Source of the DNA: Synchiropus splendidus
Lineage: Eukaryota > Chordata > Actinopteri > Syngnathiformes > Callionymidae
Direction of reading: 5' to 3'
Length of the DNA: 64,000 nt
NCBI RefSeq assembly: GCF_027744825.2
Contig: NC_071335.1
Location: forward strand, 15,938,501-16,002,500
The notes under the pieces were generated by a model. The model was not told the DNA's origin. It saw nothing but the letters and a program-made list of their open reading frames with translations, and searched no databases. Of this stretch, positions 56,309-64,000 are shown in pieces (positions within the stretch are counted from its first letter, which is position 1; every line of letters starts with the position of its first letter). A program made the position numbers and the translations under genes.

Positions 56309-58479
56309 CTACAGAGACGCGGTATCAGTGAGTCACAGTCCGAGGACAGAAAGAGACACCGGCAGGATCTCCAACCTTGTCCAGGTAAATGATGAGAGAA
56401 CCTCTCTCCGACAGGCCTTTGTTCATCTCGTACTTTGAAATAACGGCAGCCCTTCCTTTGACCAACTAGATACAGAATCAGTTATTGCCATCGGCACACA
56501 CTTACTGTACATGCTGTCTTACCGCGTCCAGGTCCTTTGTTTCGGGGACGAAGCCAGTCAGCAGGCCGATGTCCAAAATTGTCATGGTTGCATCCAAATA
56601 TGGATGTTTGTACCTGGCAGAGGGGAGGGGTGACAGTGTGATGGATGAACCTTTGTCATCCATCACACTGGATTGCTTCTACTCCTGTCCATTAACACCT
56701 TTGCCCATTCAGCTGGCCTGATATAAGCCTGAACTCCAAGCCAGCTCATCAGAACTGATGAAACCTTCAGGATAGGAAGCAAAAGGTTTTCTTTGACTAT
56801 TATTAGTCAGGTTGACTTGATTCAAACTTTCAATATCAAATATCTTTGATATTGTTTTTCAGTCTCATGACAATGACTTTTTTTGGGTTCAACTGAGCTG
56901 CAAAGTCAACCGTGGTCTGTACTTACAAAACATCCATCCTCAACTTGAGAATTTCTTCATCGCCTTCAATAGTGTCTGGGGGAGAAGAAGAGCAGCCCAT
57001 CATCAACTCTCATTACAGTGTTTCGTCAGAACTAAAGGTTAAAAATATCAAACACGGGAACAGAATAAGGAGAGAAACATGAGAGTTAAAGGCGTTGCTG
57101 CTTATTAAACACTGTGTTCTCAACATGGTGTGGTGCGAGGGAAGAACGATCCCTTACCTGGGATCAGCTGCACCGACAAATTAAACTTCCCACAGTCACT
57201 TTCTTTTTCTTTTGGTATGGCGTAATACAGAGACACCATCTGGACAGACATTGAGATACACTTCAGTGAATGGTTGAGGAGAATACAGTGATGCTAAAGG
57301 ACCATATTAATAACGCTGGTGCTCACGGACCGTCAGAGTGGCTTCTCCTGTGCCAGTCGCGACCACATCCACGTCTTTGTTTATCTCGTTGAACTGTGGG
57401 CAAATATATTTTTGGATTATGAAGTTATAGATGAATGGGTTGATGGTTTTTTTTAACCTATTTTAAATGGCCCTTTTGGGCAAATCTTACATACTAATAC
57501 AGAGGCTTCATATTGTGATAAAAATGTTAATGTTTGTATTTTCAAAGTTACACCTTGTTGAGTGCTACGTTTTACATTGAATGTCATTGTATTGATGCAA
57601 TGGTAATGATGCCATACCTACAGTGCCTGCCTGCCTTGCCCACTCAACGGGCAGCGAATTTGTGAAACTAAGAAGGTAGAGGAAGGTAAAGCTTCCTCAA
57701 TTCCGATTGGGTAGAATGCCTCTCCCCTCCTATCCCTAACCCTAACCATTTATTATTTTGATAACAAACGAACAACTCATCTTCTCTGCTCAGCAGCACC
57801 TTATCCTGCATTTAGACATACCTCGCCATTTTTAGAAACATTTTTCACTTGTGGTCCGCATCACCACTGCCTCCATCAATATCGGTTTGTACAATTGCGC
57901 CCTCTTGTGTTAAGAATATAGCCTACCGCTCATTCAAGTGAAATCGACTGCCTTTTTTGTTCTTAATTCGTGTTTTCATCAATGATAGATTTCATCATTT
58001 ATGTTGGTAAAGATCTCCATGGAAATTAAAAGATTGTTTTTTGAAGGAACTGCTGAGACTCGAGAGGATTACATCACTATGTTCACCACAGGAATAACAT
58101 CGCCGCAGACAGGAAGGAGCTGCTCTTGCTGTGTGTTCTCACCTTGGATGTTCTTGTTGCAAAATGGTTTCTTCTGTTAAGACTGAACCTGTCAGGTAAG
58201 GACCTTCCTGGCAGCATGAGGTCCACCTTCAGATCGTACTGTGGCTCTCTTGCATTGGCCCAGTATTCCGACACGGCCTGATAGACAATGATAGTCGCCT
58301 GTTGGGAAGAAAAGCAGACAGAAGATCATCATTTGTTTCAAAAGGTTTCACGGAAAGTTTCAGGGCTACCTGAGTGGATCCGAAACCACCATCCACCTTC
58401 TTCTGTTGGCTGAACCATCTCACGATAGGTTTGGCTTCTTCAAAAGCCTGAACAAAACAGTTTATGGAATGTTGATTTT

Positions 58480-58541
<62 letters not shown>

Positions 58542-61500
58542 CAACTCATTGCAAATAATATTGATAAAATTCATTCAGGGCAAAAATATTCTGTTAAAAA
58601 AAAAACAATCACATTGTGGGTGGAAATGAGTGACTTGGCAGAGGTACGTTCTCTCATGAGTGCTTGTCTTGTTTTTAATTCAGTTCCAGCCCAATTCAAC
58701 TTAAGCCACCTACCTTGACCTTGACTAAGGCCAGAAGAGCATAAGCCGTGGCCTCGAGAGAGTAGACATGCCCCTTTGGAGTAGGCCAGTGGGTCCGGTC
58801 TGAGGGAGACATGTTAATGCATGTTCATCAAAGAGCATTATCCAGTTGATGCTGTCATTGTTAGGCTCCGCTCATGAGGTTAAGTTGGACTGGCAGATTC
58901 AAGCCGGGCCACATGTTCATATAAACATGCAGGTCTTTAACTTAGGAACTAGGCAGGATGCAAAACAAATTTAAATGATGACAAAGTATATTAATAATAA
59001 GAAAGATCAAGTGTGGAAAATATTTTCAACAAAACTAATAGTAAAATGTACGGTTTGTCAAGATTTAGGGATTCATATTTGGGGTTTTGTCCCGATATCA
59101 CTTTTTTCAGGTACTGACATTTAAGTACTTGCCGATACCGAGTACAGATACTAGTAATTAATAATATCATAACATCCATTTTAGATTGGGATTTTTTTTC
59201 AGCACATGTTCCATGACACCATTGCCAAAGCTTTCATTTTAAACGTTTAAATGCATATGCTGATATGTAACATAAAAGACCCCGGTACTAAAAAATCTGC
59301 GGAAGTAGCGCCTCCATAATGTAACCTGGGGTTAGCTTCTCGCGTCTCTGTAACAAATAGTGTATTTATTGGGTGTTTTCTTGAATTTTCCTGAATTAAC
59401 CATGTTTAAAACTATTATCAGGGAAAAAAAAATCTCATCAGGGCTGGGTGTAAGCGAATGAATGAGTTTCTTGTGTTGAAAGTGCAATTGAAAGTACTAT
59501 CATGAACTCCAGCACGCTCAGCTTTGGTGTCACAGGAGCTACAGTCCATGTTGTAACATTAAAATTGCTGCTTTACAGTAGAAATGTCGACACACACTGT
59601 GTGTTTTATTATATATAGATTCACGTCACTTTTCAAGGCTGAATTCCTGCCTGAACAGTACTCGGCGTCACATGGAGCTCCCTCAAAAACAGAAGCGAGA
59701 GTTGATGGCCATGTAAAAACCCACAACGCAACAAATCGGCAGAAAGTGAATATTGCGAGCGAACACAGGTATTAAAAATCATCTAATATTGTAGAATGAC
59801 AAAATTACAAATAAGAGATGTTAATTCTTAGTGACATCGTATGAAGGGAAAGGTGATAGATATAGGATGTGACAATACTCTGTGGGTTTTAACTGTGCAA
59901 GTTTTAATTGACGAAGTTGAAAAACTGGGAGAAAAAATATGTCGGGAATGAAGGAAAAAAATGGACTAAAAGTGCTTGGCGAAGGTTTCTGCTCTGTCAG
60001 TGCTTTGTTAGCGTTTATATCGAGCCATGGCATTATCAATTTATTCTGATTTTCAGCAAACACGAAAGTACTATCACGTTACCTGCAGCTGCAAACCTGA
60101 AGAGCACATCCTTCTGCAGTTTTCCTTCATTGGCCAAAGCATATGACGTCATGGCAACTGCATAAGGGTTAGTGAGGGACGGCAAGCGCTTCTCCAGGAA
60201 GGTGATGGATTTCTCTATTGCCCCTGGTAGACTCTGCCAAGTCAATGAAAAGAACAACCACACCATGTTAGAATCAGACTCTTCTGAAATCAATTGTTTC
60301 TTTTTTTCATCATCTTCATCATGATCATTGATATCTGAATAGTCAACACCAGATGCTAACGCTGCTGATGATGACGATGATTGTGATGATGCTGACAAAG
60401 ATGAAAGCAAAATAATGAACATGAATGTCATAGTTACAATTAAAATAAAAAGCTTACCCCAATTGACGCATTACAATGTCTATGAGACTCCTGCAATGCA
60501 ACGAGGACAAACGCTGTCATGGAGGCATCTGAATCTCCGCCCTTCACATCTCCCTGCATACAGCAGCAAGTCAGGCTTTTAGCAGTGAGCTAAAGGATGG
60601 AGTTGTGTGACTGTAGTTTTATACATACAATCATTTCTCCATGGATTACGGTTCCAATTTCTTTAAACATTCCATCAGGCTGTTGAGCCTCAAGGATCAG
60701 ATACTTGACAGCATCACAAATGTCACTGTTTTTCAGTGGAATCAGCCTCTCTGCCATGGCAAACACCTTGACAACGTAAGCAGTCAACCTTTCAGAGGAG
60801 ACAAAACAGATTACACATGTAGCATCTCCTGTTCAGCCACACTTAGGTTGAACTGTCGCAGGCAGTCAGCAACACTGACAGTGGGATGATTATTTCCATC
60901 TTGACTTCAACACATATTGACCAACCGCAGAATTTATAGGAACTTGCTTCATTTAAGAGAGGTTTACACACACATGAAAGAGAGGTTTCTACATCTCAGA
61001 GGCAGACACGACACACAAGATGTTCCATCGCTCACATGCAGGCCAAATGCATAACGCCTGATATCCATTTGGCCTGCTTCAATATTTTCCAGATACTTGG
61101 GTGCTGATTCGATTTATATCACCATTCTGATTTATATTGTTTAACCAATACGATTCATTTGACTGTAGTTCATTAATTTTGAAATAAATAAATAAAAATG
61201 TGCATCATCGTTTCGACATTTGATGAAAGTGGTGACCGTGGTTAAATTTGTGTATTTATAAAGAGTACTATTCATTCTTTATAAATATACAAAGCAGTTT
61301 ATGTACAATAAAAGTTGCCACAACAGGTTCTGACAGGAATGTTTGGGGGGCTAAATTGCTTCAGTGATGCAGCAGGAGATAAAAGCCGTGGGAGCTGGAT
61401 AAATAACCAGCTATTTTCCCCGGCGGTTGTACAGCCCAGTACAGCCATTGATTGCATAGATAGCAGAGAATGCTAACATGTTAGCACAGGGCTGTCAATT

Positions 61501-64000
61501 CTCTCGTAACCGGCATAAAACTGACAAAAGAGGCTTTAGTCAGGCCACACTTCCCATTTCTCCTGCCATTCTCGCCAAGTGATTTTATACAGTATGGATA
61601 TACATTATGAATGCAGTCCACAGTGCGCTTGCAAAATGCAACTGTGGAGTGACAGTTGGCTCAAGCACCTCTGCCTCCGCTCCACCTACAGCAGTTTCAT
61701 CTCACTCTGGTGCCAGCATTCGTGAGCCAACTATTACAGGCCCTTAGTGCTCCACCAGTAAAATCAGCTTTTGTAGCAAGTGTTTATTAGTGTGCCCCCT
61801 TGTGCTTGAATCTCACAAATTGAGGTCGATAAGACCCTTAATCCAAACTGACGACTCTGAGGGCAACAACTAGCATTTCTTTTTCATTCGTAAATGCAGC
61901 TATTACCTGAGGAATGCATCCGTCAAGCATTCAAAAGACACTCAGAACGTGTTTTTGTCAGCAACCAACCCTCCCTGACCAATCAATGTGCAGGGCTGTA
62001 TTTTCACCCCTTGAGGGGTGTTTTTGCAACTTAAAATTACAATTCAAATATATAATGAGAAACAAAATGTATATCTTCTTTGTAATACAAATGCATGCAA
62101 AAGAGACCTGGAACCAATCAGCAATCGTGGTTCCCACATGCTCACAAGTGCTGCTGTGAAAACTGCTGATTCCAGGCCTCTGTCTTGTGTCTCCTCTTCA
62201 CGTTCTACCACCTGACAATATGTTTTCTGGTGCTTGAGCTTATGGTAGCATTTATCCATGAGCTTGTAGGACTGCTGCATGCTTTCTGATCCTTCTATTG
62301 TTTTGTGTGTTTCAAGCACATGGGTTCAGCTCCACTAGGTTCCTCACACTCAGCTTTCAAGACCTGGAGCTCCCTGTCAACTGTTTCATGGCTCAGACTG
62401 CACAGGATTAATACATGTTGCTCTTTCTTTTTTCACTTATGCTAAATCCACCCGAAGCATTTTGAGATTTAAGTGACAGTTTTGCAGGTTTACGTGTAGT
62501 ATGTGCCACATATTAAACAAAATGTTTTCATTCGATATATCCTTTATTTGTCCCACAGTGGGGAAATTCATATTTATGCAACCTGATGTGGCTCTTTAAA
62601 AAGCTAACAATGGTTACTGGCCAGTTTTGTAATTTTGAATCCTTGGAAAAGGTGGTTAAAATTCAAGCTTACCAGCTGCTGCTGCTATGCTCTTCAAACA
62701 CAGCAAAAGAGCCGTCATTTTTACGATACTTAAGCTCATGTGTGTAACCTGTAAAAAACAAGCAATGAGGCACACACAAGTGTGGAACTGTAACTAAAGA
62801 TAAACACAACAAAGAGATCTGCTAGCATCAACAGATGGCTTCAGCCTCTGAGACAAGAACTTGTACATATAGCACTCTCTTGCCACTGCGTCATGTAGGT
62901 TTACCTACCTGTTTTGATGTGTTGCAATGCTTCATCACGTTTGGTCAAGCCAACATCTTCCCACTGGTTAGTTCTGTCCAGGTACAAGGTCGCAATGACA
63001 GGCAGAGTCATGCCGATCATGTTCTGTTCTCCACAGCCTGATGGCTGGGAGATCATTCGCTCCATTGCGGTTCCTCGAATTGCATTTTCCAACACGACAC
63101 TTAAATCCTCTCTGCCTGTGAAGAGGAAGTTATTTTTAATCTTATTTTCCATTCAAAGTGAAGACACAAACCTGTCCTCACCTGTCACTGAGATATATGT
63201 GTTGGTGGGTGAATTTGGGACGATGTCTTTCTTGGGGATTCCACTGTTGAGAGATATCGTCTGCTTGCCATCTAGAGAAGCAGTGTCCAGTCAGAGTGAT
63301 ACTGTCGAAGAGTGTGCAGCAGCCTTTCACTCACCAACACCTTCTTTAGCAGGATCAAGATGCACTATCAAAGGAGATTTTTCCAGAACGCCTCTGGACT
63401 GGATAGGGTTGACAACACCATTTTAATTTTACTAAAACTATAAGCAATATTTGTTTTGTGGTCACTCACCACCACACGAAGCGGCTTCTGGATACCGTCT
63501 GTGAGCTCAGTGTCTCTCACAGCAGCTTTGACCTCGATCTGGTGCTCTCCTTCCTTCATGGGAATGATAACATATGGGACAGATCTGGTGGATTGTGGTC
63601 CAACTGTCACTTCCTGCCTGTATTTCCCACGTTTGGATGCTGAACTGCACACATGCGGCTTCTCTATAAGATCCACTCGCACCTTGAAGACAGCAGATCG
63701 GGAGGACACCATGAGAAGAGGTCTCCTTTTAATGGATCTCCAAGAAACTTAAATGCAATCCATCCCTGTCCTGCATCAGTGACCTACCGTAGCACCCTTG
63801 TCCCGATAGTTATGGAGGATTGCTTTGATTTCGATTTGCTCCCCAATGACAGCTGAATAAGGCAATTTGAGTTCAACAAAAAATGACTTCTCCACGATCA
63901 CCTCCAGTGGATCACCGACACATATTCCTTCAAGATCAGATACAGAAAATTGGTATGAAGGTAGTCACAGATAAAAAAAAAACATGAATAAAAAAGTGCT
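52747..64000 (-). CDS. c3: C3 gene 4 (partial, 3' part): complement component C3
   Basis: 23 exons (exons 21-43 in gene 3 numbering; 2549 nt) are visible. The gene continues past the right edge, which cuts the donor region of exon 20. The frame stays open to a TAA (52747-52749) after ..REGCEQ. The thioester GCGEQN and catalytic His (VIHGEMI) are both present, so a conventional reactive C3 is expected. Exons 21-25 are nearly identical to gene 3, introns included. The last exon is the most divergent: from ECQED onward it reads [17 protein letters not shown] where genes 2 and 3 read [17 protein letters not shown]. Whether its C3a is intact cannot be seen. Confidence 0.95.
53808..53857. repeat. 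Perfect 24-bp inverted repeat in the last intron of gene 4
   Basis: Arms 53808-53831 and 53834-53857 are exact reverse complements with a two-base spacer. Not seen at the equivalent place in genes 2 and 3. Confidence 0.95.
56376..58298 (-). other. Gene 4 exons 32-37: CUB and MG8
   Basis: Exons 58143-58298, 57331-57393, 57158-57239, 56927-56975, 56523-56613 and 56376-56465, in the same order and with the same sizes as gene 3. Confidence 0.92.
56634..56670. repeat. Perfect 15-bp inverted repeat beside exon 36 of gene 4
   Basis: CAGTGTGATGGATGA and its reverse complement, 7 bases apart, start about 20 bp upstream (in gene direction) of exon 36, close to its splice acceptor. Absent from genes 2 and 3. 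Confidence 0.9.
58370..63115 (-). other. Gene 4 exons 25-31: thioester domain with catalytic His
   Basis: Exons 62909-63115 ([14 protein letters not shown]), 62673-62748, 60629-60788 (VIHGEMI), 60458-60553, 60083-60233, 58714-58799 and 58370-58447. The introns 58800-60082 and 60789-62672 are 1.3 and 1.9 kb and hold AT-rich unassigned sequence. Parts of the latter (about 62100-62640) match gene 3 (about 36400-36980). Confidence 0.94.
58484..58538. repeat. (AT)n microsatellite, gene 4 intron 30
   Basis: About 27 dinucleotide units at the site homologous to 33945-33979 in gene 3; absent from gene 2. Confidence 0.95.
63182..63927 (-). other. Gene 4 exons 21-24: MG7 and CUB entry
   Basis: Exons 63788-63927, 63470-63682, 63335-63398 and 63182-63271. 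Almost base-for-base identical to gene 3 39548-39687 through 38942-39031, including introns. Confidence 0.93.

Noticed and set aside
57735..57752. Telomere-like CCCTAACCCTAACC
   Set aside because: Only two units, at a place where gene 3 has a similar non-telomeric sequence.
58229..58549. Long open frame with Ile-Tyr repeats
   Set aside because: Read-through of exon 31 into the (AT)n microsatellite; the exon ends at a normal splice boundary.

Overview
This window is nuclear DNA of a teleost fish. It is intron-rich, all of its coding exons belong to vertebrate complement component C3, and the spaces between exons hold decayed fish-type transposons (LINE fragments, hAT elements, a Gypsy fragment, microsatellites). 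The species cannot be named from the sequence.

The window holds at least four C3 genes in a head-to-tail array, all on the minus strand, so each gene reads right to left. Gene 1 (only its first three exons, 207-2211) runs off the left edge. Gene 2 (3539-23946) and gene 3 (28510-49376) are complete from ATG to stop. Gene 4 (52747 to beyond 64000) shows only its last 23 exons. The repeat period is about 22-25 kb and the intergenic gaps are about 1.3, 4.6 and 3.4 kb. No other protein gene, tRNA or rRNA gene was found.

I joined the exons by hand using splice consensus, reading phase and known C3 protein order. Gene 3 gives a 43-exon, 4947-nt frame (1648 residues) with every expected C3 feature: signal peptide, MG domains, an RRRR beta/alpha processing site, a six-cysteine C3a ending in LLLAR, the GCGEQN thioester, the catalytic His in VIHGEMI, and a C345C tail. 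Gene 4 keeps the thioester and the catalytic His. Gene 2 is different. A deletion of about 470 bp relative to gene 3 fused the RRKR processing-site exon to the middle of the C3a exon. This removed the C3a coding region and placed a consensus GTGAGT donor in exactly the phase needed to splice on to the exon after C3a. The result is a predicted 1576-residue C3 with an open frame, an intact thioester, no anaphylatoxin, and Arg in place of the catalytic His. If expressed, its alpha chain would begin directly at the C3b-like N-terminus.

The four copies would be expected to make secreted plasma or mucosal complement proteins, with sub-functionalisation by catalytic residue and, for gene 2, by loss of C3a. 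Similarity among copies is patchy: some exon-intron blocks are nearly identical and others are clearly diverged, which suggests gene conversion. Copy-specific mobile elements account for most differences in intron and intergenic length. They include a 2.35-kb hAT-type insertion with an 8-bp target duplication whose empty site is still present in the next intergenic gap.
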